A stretch of DNA of 46,988 nt, taken from positions 1-46,988 of the forward strand of contig CAMZKN010000002.1 of the NCBI GenBank assembly GCA_947311315.1, in the 5' to 3' direction. This stretch comes from an uncultured Desulfobulbaceae bacterium. GTDB taxonomy: Bacteria > Desulfobacterota > Desulfobulbia > Desulfobulbales > Desulfocapsaceae. The position numbers were made by a program, and so were the translations under genes. The notes under the pieces were generated by a model. It was not told the origin of the DNA. It did no database searches and saw only the letters and a program-made list of their open reading frames with translations. The first letter of the stretch is position 1; every line of letters begins with the position of its first letter. Positions 15,219-24,492 of this stretch are shown piece after piece.

Positions 15219-15749
15219 ATGAAAATACGATCCACAACGATTTTAGCAGTACGTCATAAAGGACAGGTTGCACTGGCCGGAGACGGCCAGGTTTCTTTAG
15301 GTAATACCATAATGAAACATCAGGCTAAAAAGGTAAGAAGGCTCTATCACGATAAGGTTATTACCGGTTTTGCTGGTGCTACAGCCGATGCGTTTACGCT
15401 CTATGATAAGCTTGAACAGAAGCTTGAACAGTATAATGGTAATTTGATGCGTGCCTCTGTTGAACTGGCCAAGGAGTGGCGAACTGATAAATATTTACGA
15501 AAGCTTGAGGCAATGCTGATTGCAGTGAATGATGAGCATTCCCTGTTGCTCTCCGGTACCGGAGATGTAATTGAAGCTGATAAAGGAATATTGGCAATTG
15601 GCTCCGGTGGACCTTATGCCCAGGCTGCAGCTCTGGCTCTTGTTGAGCATAGTGATCTCGACGCCGAATCAATTTGTCGTGCAGCAATGGGTATTGCCGC
15701 ACATATCTGTGTTTTTACAAACGAATCTATACTCATTGAGAAAATATGA
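15219..15749 (+). CDS. hslV: HslV (ClpQ) peptidase subunit
   Basis: A 176-residue threonine peptidase, proteasome-beta-like, that forms the double-hexamer core of the HslUV protease. After MKIRS the sequence reads [25 protein letters not shown]; the first T of TTI is the expected N-terminal nucleophile after removal of a 5-residue leader, longer than the single Met of E. coli. Conserved [25 protein letters not shown] and [14 protein letters not shown] are present. In-frame TTG (15207) and GTG (15213) precede the ATG and are possible alternatives. The stop overlaps the hslU start (ATGA). Confidence 0.95.
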   Translation: MKIRSTTILAVRHKGQVALAGDGQVSLGNTIMKHQAKKVRRLYHDKVITGFAGATADAFTLYDKLEQKLEQYNGNLMRASVELAKEWRTDKYLRKLEAMLIAVNDEHSLLLSGTGDVIEADKGILAIGSGGPYAQAAALALVEHSDLDAESICRAAMGIAAHICVFTNESILIEKI

Positions 15750-17149
15750 ACCCGTTACAATCATATACACCCAAAGAAACCCTTGCCGCTCTTGATAAAT
15801 TCATTGTGGGCCAGGCTGATGCCAAACGCTCTGTTGCCATAGCTCTTCGGAATCGTTGGCGCAGAAGACAGGTTCCAGCAGGTTTGCGTGAAGAGATTGC
15901 ACCCAAAAATATCATTATGATTGGTCCCACCGGCGTTGGGAAAACCGAAATAGCCCGTCGCCTTGCAACTCTTGCCCAGTCTCCTTTTATTAAGGTGGAA
16001 GCATCGAAGTTCACTGAGGTCGGTTACGTTGGCAGAGATGTGGAATCGATGATTCGAGATCTTGTTGATCTTGCCATCAATATGGTTAAAAAAGAGGAGA
16101 AAGAGCGTATAGAAGGCATTGCAGAAGTAAATGCCGAAGACAGAATTCTTGACCTTTTGCTGCCGCCAAGCCCTGGTTCCATGCAGGCAGCAGGCCCTGA
16201 GGGAGTGCAATCTTTTACCATCGACAACCCGGATCTCCCTGTTCAAAGTACAGTCCAGGAAGATGATTCCACCAGGGAAAAATTCAGAAAAATGCTGCGT
16301 GACGGCACGTTGGATGATCGGGACCTTGAGGTCTCTTTAAGCGAGTCGAAATCCATGCCAATGGTTGAGATTATGACCACTTCCGGCATGGAGGATATGC
16401 AATCCTCTCTTCAGGATGCATTCAGTAAGTTTTTCCCTAGAAAAAAGAAAGATCGTAAAATGAAGGTGCCCGATGCCTATGAGGCGCTCAAAAAAGATGA
16501 AATGGAAAAACTGATTGATATGGATCAGGTCATCAAAGAAGCGTTAAAACGTACCGAGGAGTCCGGCATTATATTTCTTGATGAAATTGATAAGATTGCT
16601 TCAAAAAATGGAGGCGGTCACGGGCCTGAGGTTTCAAGAGAAGGGGTACAGAGGGATCTGCTCCCCATTGTTGAAGGTGCAACGGTGAGCACCAAACATG
16701 GCATGATAAAGACCGATCATATTCTTTTTATTGCAAGTGGTGCTTTTCACCTGTGTAAACCTTCAGATCTGGTGCCGGAATTACAGGGACGGTTTCCCAT
16801 TCGTGTTGAGTTACACTCTCTTGGAAAAGATGAGTTTGTTCGCATTCTGACAGAACCTGAAAATGCACTCATCAAACAGTATGTTGCTTTAATGAAAACC
16901 GAAGGGATAGAACTGGTTTTTGAGGACGATGCTGTTCAGGAAATTGCAGCTATAGCCGTTGAGGTGAATGAGAAAACAGAAGAAATTGGTGCCAGGCGTC
17001 TTCATACTGTAATGGAAAGGGTGTTGGATGTGCTTTCCTTTGATGCCTCTGAGAGGGAAGATGAGCGTTTTGTCATTACGGCCGAATATGTACGACAACA
17101 GCTTGAGGATATCGTTCAGGATCAGGATTTGAGCCGCTATATTTTATAG
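15746..17149 (+). CDS. hslU: HslU (ClpY) unfoldase ATPase subunit
   Basis: A 467-residue AAA+ unfoldase that feeds HslV. It contains the N-terminal [33 protein letters not shown], Walker [10 protein letters not shown] (about 59-67), the [14 protein letters not shown] pore loop, a long I-domain (about 115-240), Walker [12 protein letters not shown] (about 275-285), and the sensor and C-terminal blocks [25 protein letters not shown] and [16 protein letters not shown]. It ends in RYIL, matching the usual C-terminal tail that inserts into HslV. Translationally coupled to hslV by a 4-bp overlap. Confidence 0.97.
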   Translation: MNPLQSYTPKETLAALDKFIVGQADAKRSVAIALRNRWRRRQVPAGLREEIAPKNIIMIGPTGVGKTEIARRLATLAQSPFIKVEASKFTEVGYVGRDVESMIRDLVDLAINMVKKEEKERIEGIAEVNAEDRILDLLLPPSPGSMQAAGPEGVQSFTIDNPDLPVQSTVQEDDSTREKFRKMLRDGTLDDRDLEVSLSESKSMPMVEIMTTSGMEDMQSSLQDAFSKFFPRKKKDRKMKVPDAYEALKKDEMEKLIDMDQVIKEALKRTEESGIIFLDEIDKIASKNGGGHGPEVSREGVQRDLLPIVEGATVSTKHGMIKTDHILFIASGAFHLCKPSDLVPELQGRFPIRVELHSLGKDEFVRILTEPENALIKQYVALMKTEGIELVFEDDAVQEIAAIAVEVNEKTEEIGARRLHTVMERVLDVLSFDASEREDERFVITAEYVRQQLEDIVQDQDLSRYIL

Positions 17150-17165
17150 GCAAAGGTGATGGTGC

Positions 17166-17756
17166 ATGTTTCTTAAATTTTTTGGTAAGAATAAAACCAC
17201 AAAAAACAATAGTCAGCCTCCGGAAGAAAATCAGCATCGTTTTGATACGGAGATGAACTATTGTCCATCCTGTGGAGACGAATACAGAGCTGATATTGTC
17301 GATTGTTTTTCGTGCAAAATTACTTTGATCAGTGGTTCTGAAAAAATTGCACTGGAAAAAGAGCGTAATTCTCACCTTCAGGGTCGTTCAATGGAACTTC
17401 TGCCTGGAGATGAGATGGTGGATATCCGTAAAGGTAGTTTGCATGACATCAAATATCTGCAGAAAATTCTGGCAGCAGAACTGATCCCTTCGCTTGTGGT
17501 CTCTGATGAGGATAGTTGTGCAAAAGGATGTTGTGGCACGGAGATGTTTCTGCAGATAAGAAAAGCGGATACGGCAGGAGCCATGGAGGTACTAGCGAAA
17601 GATTTTGTCGAAAGTACCTCGCTTAAGAGCCATGATCTGAAAAATGCTGAAGCTGTAATCGACCTCAATGCTGCCGAAACTCTTTGCCCCGCCTGCGGAA
17701 GCCTGTTTTCGCCAACTGTTGGTGCATGCCCGGAGTGTGGTCTCTGTTTTGAATGA
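17166..17756 (+). CDS. double zinc-ribbon protein of unknown function
   Basis: A 196-residue protein, probably cytoplasmic, that I do not recognise as a named family. It has one Cys4 ribbon near the N-terminus (CPSCG with CFSC, about residues 33-50), a middle alpha/beta stretch (LQKILAAELIPSLVVSDED, then FLQIRKADTAGAMEVLAKDF) resembling the small DUF2007-type signal domain, and a second Cys4 ribbon at the very end (CPACG with CPECG). A CAKGCCG cluster near residue 119 adds more cysteines. It starts 16 nt after hslU and runs in the same direction, so it is likely part of that operon. It converges on dnaE with a 3-bp gap and no room for a terminator. Confidence 0.75.
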   Translation: MFLKFFGKNKTTKNNSQPPEENQHRFDTEMNYCPSCGDEYRADIVDCFSCKITLISGSEKIALEKERNSHLQGRSMELLPGDEMVDIRKGSLHDIKYLQKILAAELIPSLVVSDEDSCAKGCCGTEMFLQIRKADTAGAMEVLAKDFVESTSLKSHDLKNAEAVIDLNAAETLCPACGSLFSPTVGACPECGLCFE

Positions 17757-17759
17757 ATG

Positions 17760-20700
17760 TTACCCCGCTTGATTCCTGTTACCATTCCAACGCTTCTTTC
17801 TGGGAGTTAAAGTGATGGTTTTTTTTGAAAAAGAGACTGCCTGGTAATCGAGAATTGCCTCGACTTCGTCCGTGAGTTGGCGACAGGGTCTGATGGTGAG
17901 ATCTTTAAGTACGTCTATATCGACTTCTCCTCTGTTCGGAAAATGCAGAGTAAGCAAGAGCGGGCAGGCACCATGGTACTGATAGAGAACCTGTTTCATT
18001 TTCTCGAGTTTCTGCCTTGAGAGTTTGTCGGATTCAAGTCTGATTCGTGCCGATTGCGTGTATTTTTCCCTGGCGGCCTGAAGTGAATCAATGCTATCAG
18101 CTATTATCTTGGGTCCGCGCTCATCTTTTTGTACTGTTCCCTGTATAATTACCGGATCAGTTGATGCAAGTATTTCTTCACATCTTGCGTAAGTGTCTGG
18201 GAATACAACAACCTCCACGGATTCAAGGACATCTTCTATGGTGAGAAAGGCCATGGGATCACCACGTTTACTCTTATGCTTTTTGTAAGTACGTATTAAT
18301 CCACCAAGCCTGACAGGCTGATCATCACCCCATTCTGCCAGGTCTTTTATGTCACAGTCAGTGACTGTTTTTATTTCCCGCAGCGCGTCTTCAAGGGGAT
18401 GGCCTGTGATGTAAAAACCAACCGTCTCTTTTTCAAGGGCAAGCTTTTTGCGTTCATCCCACTCCGGAATATCAGGCAGTGGGATTGTCGATATCTCTTT
18501 TTGTTTTTCAGGTTGTGGGGCAACGGAAAAGAGAGACATCTGCCCACTTTGCAGATCGCGTTGCACAGCTTTTGCCTGTTCCATCGCCATGTCGAGTATT
18601 TGAAAGTGCTGAGAACGTTTGTTTCCAAGTGAATCAAAAGAACCGGATTTAATCAAACTCTCAATCACACGGCTATTGACCCTTCTTGAGTCAACTCTGT
18701 TGCAAAAATTGGAGAGAGTGGTGAATTTCCCGTTTTTTTCTCTCTCTTCGATTATTGAGTCCAGAGCTGCTTCACCAACGTTTTTGATCGCCGCCAGACC
18801 AAAACGAATTCGGTTGTTGATAACATTAAAATCCTTGACGCTTTCATTGATATCAGGTGGCAGAACTTCAATGTTGTGTTCTTTACATTCGTTAATGTAG
18901 AGCACAACCTTGTCGGTATTTGTCATGTCACACGAGAGTAGCCCGGCGATAAACTGGGGCATATAGTGTGCTTTGAGATATGCGGTCTGGTAACAGACAA
19001 GAGCGTATGCGGCGGAATGGGACTTATTGAAGCCGTAGCCTGCAAATTTGGCCATAAGGTCAAATATATATTCGGCCTTATCTTCAGGGTGTTTGTTTTT
19101 TAAGGCCCCTTTCATGAATTTTACCTTCTCTTCATCCATGACCTCCTTGATTTTTTTACCCATGGCCCTGCGCAGAATATCAGCATCGCCAAGTGAATAA
19201 CTCGCAAGAATATTGGCTATTTTCATAACCTGTTCCTGGTAGACTATTACTCCGTATGTCTCTTCCAGCACATGTTTGATTTCAGGCAGAGGATAATTGG
19301 GGGCCTTTCGTCTATGCTTGGTTTCTACAAAGTCATCAACCATGCCGGAATCAAGAGGACCAGGCCGATAGAGTGCAACAAGGGCGATGAGATCACTGAA
19401 CTGTTCCGGGGCAAGTTTGACGAGCAGTTCACGCATGCCGGAACTTTCAAGCTGAAAAACGCCTTGAGCATCACCGTCACAGAGAAGGGCGAATGTCTTG
19501 GCATCATCCATGGGGATGGTGTCGATATTCAGATCTGTGCCGATATCTCTTTTAATGTGTTTGAGAGCTTTGTCGATGACTGTCAGCGTTTTGAGACCAA
19601 GAAAATCAAATTTTATAAGGCCGGTCATCTCAGTATGTTTCATGTCATACTGGGTCAACGTCTCCTCTTTACTGCCCCGGCAGGTCGGCAGGTAATGGGT
19701 CATCGGTTCCGGAGAGACGACCACACCTGCGGCATGGGTAGAGGTGTGACGTGCCAACCCCTCAAGGGTTTTGGAGACCGAGAGAAGTTCTGAAATACGT
19801 AAATCGTTTTGGGCAGCCTCTGCAAGTTTTGGCTCTTCAGCCATCGCTTTGCTAAGGGTCATTTTCAGTTGCTCAGGTATAAGTTTGGCAACCTTGTCAA
19901 CTTCTCCAAAAGGTATGTCCAGGGCGCGGCCGACATCACGGATAACTCCACGGGCTTTCATTGATCCATAGGTGACAATCTGCGCAACATGTGCAGCTCC
20001 ACCATATTTGCGCCGAACATACTCGATCACTTCACCCCGTCGCTCCTGACAGAAGTCGATATCAAAATCAGGCATAGATTTACGTTCAATATTGAGAAAT
20101 CTCTCAAAAATCAGTCCGTATGGAATGGGATCTATATTGGTGATGCGCATGGCGTATGCGGCAATACTGCCTGCACCGGAACCGCGACCGGGGCCGACCG
20201 GGATATCATGATCTTTGGCCCAGTTGATAAAATCAGCAACGATAAGAAAGTATGCAGGAAACCCCATGTCAGAGATGACTCCGATCTCCATTTCCAGCCG
20301 CTTTGTGTAGATTTCTTCAATCTCGGCACTAAATGTTCCTGCGTCCCGCATGTCGCTGAACCGGGTTTTGAGCCCGTCCCAGCATTGTGTTTTAAACATT
20401 GAATCGAGGTTTTCACCTTCGGGTACCGGGAACTTGGGGAAATAGTAGTCTCCAAAATTGATTTCCAGATTACACCTATCAGCTATCTCCTGGGTTGTGG
20501 CAATTGATTCCGGGCAATGGCTGAAACTCTTTTTCATCGTTTCAGAGGATTTGAAATAAAACTCGTCTGTAGAAAATTTGAATCGTTTAGGATCGTTGAT
20601 GGTCTTGCCGGTTTGTATACAGAGAAGAAGTTCATGGGCATGCGCTTCATCACGATTGAGATAATGACAATCATTTGTTGCAACAAGTTTGATGCCCATC

Positions 20701-21287
20701 TCAGCACCAAGCTCTTTCAATCCGTCGTTTACCGGTTGTTGTTTGGCAATACCATTTTCCTGGATTTCAAAATAGAGCCTGTCTCCAAAAATATCGTATA
20801 GCTCCTGTGCTTTTTTTCTGGCGCCAGCCATATTTTTCTGGCCAATGAGATAGGGAACCTGACCGTGCAGACAAGCAGTAAGGGCAATTATGCCTTCATT
20901 ATTCTTTTGTAACACTTCCATATCTATGCGGGGTTTGTAATAAAAACCCTCAAACTGGGCTATGGAAGCCATCTTCATAAGATTCTGATAGCCGGTATAG
21001 TCCATAGCAAGAAGGACGATATGAAATGCGACGTTACCGTCTATCAGTTTCCTGTCACGCATATCGCCTGGAGCGATATAGAGCTCACAACCAACTATTG
21101 GTTTTATTCCGGCTTTTTTTGCCTTGGAATAAAACTCGAGGGCCCCGTACATTGCACCATGGTCAGTAATTGCGACACTGTCCATACCGTATTCTTTGCA
21201 TTTGTCGAGTAGATCACCAATACGAATGGCGCCATCCAGCAAGCTGTATTGGGTATGAACATGGAGATGGGTAAATCCTGCACTCAT
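17760..21287 (-). CDS. dnaE: DNA polymerase III alpha subunit
   Basis: A 1175-residue replicative polymerase catalytic subunit. The N-terminal PHP domain (about 1-270) keeps the metal-site motifs HLHVHTQYS, VAITDHGAMYGA, GCELYIA and NDCHYLNRDEAH, unlike E. coli where the PHP site is degenerate. The polymerase domain has PDFDIDFCQERR near residue 405 and KFDFLGLKTLT near 560, the three catalytic aspartates. A helix-hairpin-helix region and an OB-fold (VRLGGLIRTYKKHKSKRG, about 1000) follow, and the tau-binding tail is short. Full length compared with the usual about 1160 residues. It starts 2 nt after the stop of the pentapeptide lipoprotein gene, so the two are cotranscribed. Confidence 0.97.
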   Translation of the reverse strand: MSAGFTHLHVHTQYSLLDGAIRIGDLLDKCKEYGMDSVAITDHGAMYGALEFYSKAKKAGIKPIVGCELYIAPGDMRDRKLIDGNVAFHIVLLAMDYTGYQNLMKMASIAQFEGFYYKPRIDMEVLQKNNEGIIALTACLHGQVPYLIGQKNMAGARKKAQELYDIFGDRLYFEIQENGIAKQQPVNDGLKELGAEMGIKLVATNDCHYLNRDEAHAHELLLCIQTGKTINDPKRFKFSTDEFYFKSSETMKKSFSHCPESIATTQEIADRCNLEINFGDYYFPKFPVPEGENLDSMFKTQCWDGLKTRFSDMRDAGTFSAEIEEIYTKRLEMEIGVISDMGFPAYFLIVADFINWAKDHDIPVGPGRGSGAGSIAAYAMRITNIDPIPYGLIFERFLNIERKSMPDFDIDFCQERRGEVIEYVRRKYGGAAHVAQIVTYGSMKARGVIRDVGRALDIPFGEVDKVAKLIPEQLKMTLSKAMAEEPKLAEAAQNDLRISELLSVSKTLEGLARHTSTHAAGVVVSPEPMTHYLPTCRGSKEETLTQYDMKHTEMTGLIKFDFLGLKTLTVIDKALKHIKRDIGTDLNIDTIPMDDAKTFALLCDGDAQGVFQLESSGMRELLVKLAPEQFSDLIALVALYRPGPLDSGMVDDFVETKHRRKAPNYPLPEIKHVLEETYGVIVYQEQVMKIANILASYSLGDADILRRAMGKKIKEVMDEEKVKFMKGALKNKHPEDKAEYIFDLMAKFAGYGFNKSHSAAYALVCYQTAYLKAHYMPQFIAGLLSCDMTNTDKVVLYINECKEHNIEVLPPDINESVKDFNVINNRIRFGLAAIKNVGEAALDSIIEEREKNGKFTTLSNFCNRVDSRRVNSRVIESLIKSGSFDSLGNKRSQHFQILDMAMEQAKAVQRDLQSGQMSLFSVAPQPEKQKEISTIPLPDIPEWDERKKLALEKETVGFYITGHPLEDALREIKTVTDCDIKDLAEWGDDQPVRLGGLIRTYKKHKSKRGDPMAFLTIEDVLESVEVVVFPDTYARCEEILASTDPVIIQGTVQKDERGPKIIADSIDSLQAAREKYTQSARIRLESDKLSRQKLEKMKQVLYQYHGACPLLLTLHFPNRGEVDIDVLKDLTIRPCRQLTDEVEAILDYQAVSFSKKTITLTPRKKRWNGNRNQAG

Positions 21288-21289
21288 AA

Positions 21290-22138
21290 TTATTTTGCCA
21301 TTCCCTTTATTTGCTCAAGATAGGCTTTTGTGAAGATAGCTCCATCCAGATTTGCGCCTGTGACATCCGCGCGAATTAAATTACTTCCGGTAAGGTCGGC
21401 ATTCTGTAGATTGCAGCCGACAAGATTGGCCCCGGCAAGGTTTGTTCTCTGCAGTTTTGCCCGGGAAAGATCGGCTCCTGAGAGGTTGGCCCGACGTAAA
21501 TTTGCACCGCTGAGATCAGCTCCAGAGAGATCAGCTCCAGAGAGGTTGGCGGTAATGAGTTCAGCATCCTGTAGGTCGATTCCCGATAATTTGCAGTCCG
21601 CACAATTTCTGGCAAGTTGAATCATTGTATGCTTTTCTTCAACCTTTGAGATTTCAGGACTGCGTGCACCTGAAAGAGATGTGGAAGATGGCAGAGAGGA
21701 GATATCTTTTTCAACGGCGTCAGAGGATACTGTAGGTACATTCAAAAGTGTTCCACTATAATATCGAGCACCATTATTTGTAAAAAATACAAACCTGTTG
21801 TCGTCATCTTCGATGACAGTGTAACAGTGGATATCGTTAAAATACCAGGCCCTGAACTTAAGGCAGAGTTGTTTTTCTTCTGAAATTGTCCAATTACCAC
21901 GGTCACTCTCGCCCTGGTTATTTTTTGCAGACAATCGGCCGTCTGGCAAAAATTGTACCTTTGCATCAAAATCAATGGATTCTAACTGAAGTGTATTGCC
22001 GGAAATGGTAGAGCGAAGCTGCTTTGGTGAAAGTGGTTTATTCCCATCTTTCACCATTTGATTCATGGTTGCTGGCGCACAGCCGAACAAAATAAATAAA
22101 AACAGAAAAACAGCAGAGTTGATAGCAAAGCGTTTCAC
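21290..22138 (-). CDS. pentapeptide-repeat lipoprotein
   Basis: A 282-residue exported protein. A signal peptide ends in the lipobox LFGC (cysteine near residue 20), so it should be lipid-anchored. Residues about 40-130 form a soluble beta domain of unknown family (LESIDFDAKVQFLPDGRLSA, GNWTISEEKQLCLKFRAWYFNDIHCY). After a Ser-rich linker, residues about 185-275 are pentapeptide repeats of the A(D/N)LSG type, expected to fold as a right-handed quadrilateral beta-helix, preceded by NCADCKLSGIDL with two cysteines. Function unknown. It sits directly upstream of dnaE with a 2-nt gap, an unusual partner for a replication gene. Confidence 0.85.
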   Translation of the reverse strand: MKRFAINSAVFLFLFILFGCAPATMNQMVKDGNKPLSPKQLRSTISGNTLQLESIDFDAKVQFLPDGRLSAKNNQGESDRGNWTISEEKQLCLKFRAWYFNDIHCYTVIEDDDNRFVFFTNNGARYYSGTLLNVPTVSSDAVEKDISSLPSSTSLSGARSPEISKVEEKHTMIQLARNCADCKLSGIDLQDAELITANLSGADLSGADLSGANLRRANLSGADLSRAKLQRTNLAGANLVGCNLQNADLTGSNLIRADVTGANLDGAIFTKAYLEQIKGMAK

Positions 22139-22313
22139 TCTAGTCCTCCAGTAGAAAGCATTAATTTATTGAATGAGAATGATTGTCAAAAGAAGATTCT
22201 TAAATAACTAGCATAGAACTCTGCAATTTGCACTTGAATTTCGAGATGACCTGGTGAACTTTTGGTAAGTTTACCCGTGGGAATATTTTGATAATGCCAG
22301 TAGAGTAGGAGGC

Positions 22314-23162
22314 TTATATATTCTCTTCTTCTGTTTGTTTTTTATTCCGGGCAATATTAAAACGTTCTTTGAGTTTTGCATAGGAGACCAGCTCTGTTTC
22401 CCGCTCTGAAGGGGTAAGGAATGATTCCAGTTTTGTCTTGAGTATTACAGGGTTCATTTCAGAGCTGATGGCAATAACACCTTCCATAATAATTTTCTGC
22501 AGTAAAAGTTCCTGATTTGTTCTTTCTTTTATTGTTGCGGCAAAAGGAAGAAAGAAAAAATTGGAAAAAATCAGGCCGTAGAGGGTTGATGTAAGGGCTA
22601 TGGGAATTGCTTTGAGTATAACAGAGGTATCTCCAATCCCTCCGAGCATAGTGATAAGTCCGACAACGGATCCGATAATACCAAAAGCGGGGAGGTAGTC
22701 GGCAATTGCTCTTAATACCCGCTCCGAATCCTCTCGCCGCAGACGGAAAAAATACATCTCTGTATTGAGTATATCCCTAATCTGCTCAATTTTGTATCCG
22801 TCGACAAGACAGCCAAGAGCTCTTCTCAAAAAGAGAATGGATGTTTCATTTTCCTGAGCCTGCAGGGAAAGGATACCCTCCATACGGGAACGAATTGACA
22901 GGTCTATAAGAATATTGATAATATCAGTCTCTTTTTTTGTTGGTTTTCGATATGTCGTGATAAGGACTTTTGCTACAATTTGAAGTTGTTCGAATTTAAA
23001 ACTAATAAGTGCTGCTCCAAAAGTGCCTCCACAGACTATAAGCAGCCCGGAAATATTGAAATAGAGACTGAAGTTGCCGTGGAGAAAAAAACCAATTAGA
23101 AATAATCCACTACTTAAGAAAATACCGATTAAATTTTTATTTTTTACAATGGACATTTTCAT
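22314..23162 (-). CDS. motA: MotA/PomA-type stator subunit
   Basis: A 282-residue inner-membrane protein with four hydrophobic segments (about 10-28, 34-52, 160-180 and 190-215). The two functional proline contexts of stator A subunits are present: DYLPAFGIIGSVVGLITMLGGIGD and KAIPIALTSTLYGLIFSNFFFLPFA. The cytoplasmic loop between helices 2 and 3 is long, as usual. With MotB it forms the ion-driven torque unit of the flagellar motor; whether protons or sodium drive it cannot be told. It follows motB by 22 nt. No other flagellar genes are in the window. Confidence 0.88.
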   Translation of the reverse strand: MKMSIVKNKNLIGIFLSSGLFLIGFFLHGNFSLYFNISGLLIVCGGTFGAALISFKFEQLQIVAKVLITTYRKPTKKETDIINILIDLSIRSRMEGILSLQAQENETSILFLRRALGCLVDGYKIEQIRDILNTEMYFFRLRREDSERVLRAIADYLPAFGIIGSVVGLITMLGGIGDTSVILKAIPIALTSTLYGLIFSNFFFLPFAATIKERTNQELLLQKIIMEGVIAISSEMNPVILKTKLESFLTPSERETELVSYAKLKERFNIARNKKQTEEENI

Positions 23163-23184
23163 AATGACTGTTTCGGTAACCTTG

Positions 23185-24354
23185 TTAATTTAAATTATTG
23201 GCAGTGGCTGGCACGGGAGCGGGAAGCTGCTTACTGATGATAATTTCAACCCGGCGGTTTTGGGCCCGGTTGGCTGCATTTGTGTTTGGTTTCAATGGCC
23301 TGTATGATGAAAAACCACTTACAACAAATTGACTGGGGGCCATATCCAGGTCTTTAATGAGAAAACGAACAACAGTACTTGCACGTGCAACCGAAAGTTC
23401 CCAGTTTGATTTAAATTTCCGGGAGCGCATCGGAATGTTGTCGGTATGGCCAACAACATTGATCATATAGGGACTGTAGCGAATAACAGCACCTATTTTA
23501 CGCAATGAGTGTAGGGCATCCTGGGATAATTCACTTTCGCCAAGTCCAAAAAGCAGATCGCTTGTAAGAATTATCCGCATGGTTTTATCGGGAACAATAT
23601 CGATGGAGGCGAATTTTTCCAGATTATTGCTCGCAAGTGCATCTTTGGAGAGAGCATAAATTTCCTGGAAAGAACTCTCCTGAGTCGGTTCAGGTTCTTC
23701 TGTTGTCAGAGGAAGAGGTTCTGCTATATCTTCTTCAGGAAGAGGAATTTGTGTTGCTGAAAAAACTGAAGGAGGCTCCTTTTTTTCCTGCGGTATTATC
23801 ATGATAATTTTGTCAGGCGGGACGACTGGAGCAGGAATATCACTGACTGTTGGTTCTATTGCTTCCGGTTCAGAAACGGGTTCTTGAGAAGGTACATTCC
23901 GTTTAGTGGTTTCAGTGGTTTTTCCTTCAATGTGATCAACTTTTTTCACACTACCTGCAGTGATAAGCGGTAAACCCGGGTGGATGGGGGCAAATGGAAA
24001 TGATGCGCCGTTACTGTCAAGAGTTTCAAGTGCTGTTGTGGTGTCACCGCCAATTATTTCTTTTCCCTGTTTTTGCAGGAATTCCTGATGTGCTGTCTGA
24101 TAAACGTACATTGACAGAAAAAGAACGAACATGGTCATCATCAGGTCTGACCAGGCAACAGACCAGTGTGATGGCTTTGGCATATTTGAGCCAAACGTTG
24201 CGTCATCAACCTGGAAAACAGTGTTACCCGCAGATCGTCTTTCGATATTGACAACATCTGCAGCATATCTGTTATGTGCTCTTCCTGCAGGAAAATTTGT
24301 GATCTCCCTGATGCCCTCTTGAGAGGAATTTGAGGTTGAATTTTCAGAATGCAA
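23185..24354 (-). CDS. motB: MotB/PomB-type stator subunit with long N-terminal and linker regions
   Basis: A 389-residue protein. An unusual 60-residue polar N-terminal tail precedes one transmembrane helix (about 65-88) carrying the ion-binding aspartate D70 in SVAWSDLMMTMFVLFLSMYVYQ. A long Pro/Glu-rich linker (about 100-240) leads to a complete OmpA-like peptidoglycan-binding domain (VVGHTDNIPMRSRKFKSNWELSVARA, then GFSSYRPLKPN...NRRVEIII). The reading frame begins at a TTG (24354); the first ATG in frame is at 24183 (M58), which would remove the tail. Gene order motB then motA is the reverse of the common one. Confidence 0.85.
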   Translation of the reverse strand: MHSENSTSNSSQEGIREITNFPAGRAHNRYAADVVNIERRSAGNTVFQVDDATFGSNMPKPSHWSVAWSDLMMTMFVLFLSMYVYQTAHQEFLQKQGKEIIGGDTTTALETLDSNGASFPFAPIHPGLPLITAGSVKKVDHIEGKTTETTKRNVPSQEPVSEPEAIEPTVSDIPAPVVPPDKIIMIIPQEKKEPPSVFSATQIPLPEEDIAEPLPLTTEEPEPTQESSFQEIYALSKDALASNNLEKFASIDIVPDKTMRIILTSDLLFGLGESELSQDALHSLRKIGAVIRYSPYMINVVGHTDNIPMRSRKFKSNWELSVARASTVVRFLIKDLDMAPSQFVVSGFSSYRPLKPNTNAANRAQNRRVEIIISKQLPAPVPATANNLN

Positions 24355-24390
24355 ATGTTTTTCCGTCGCTTTCTTTTAATTAGGAAATCA

Positions 24391-24411
24391 ACTCCTCGTG
24401 CGCAGAGGAGT
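24391..24411 (-). repeat. 7-bp hairpin between the GlpX-like gene and motB
   Basis: ACTCCTC (24391-24397) and GAGGAGT (24405-24411) with a 7-nt loop, lying after the GlpX-like stop and before motB. There is no U-tract on the minus strand, so it is a weak terminator candidate at best. Confidence 0.35.
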
Positions 24412-24492
24412 CAGCAATAATATCATTGCCTATCTTATCGGTAGGTTTGAATATTCCTGAAGTGAATTATGCAGGAAGCCAGCAAAAAATGA

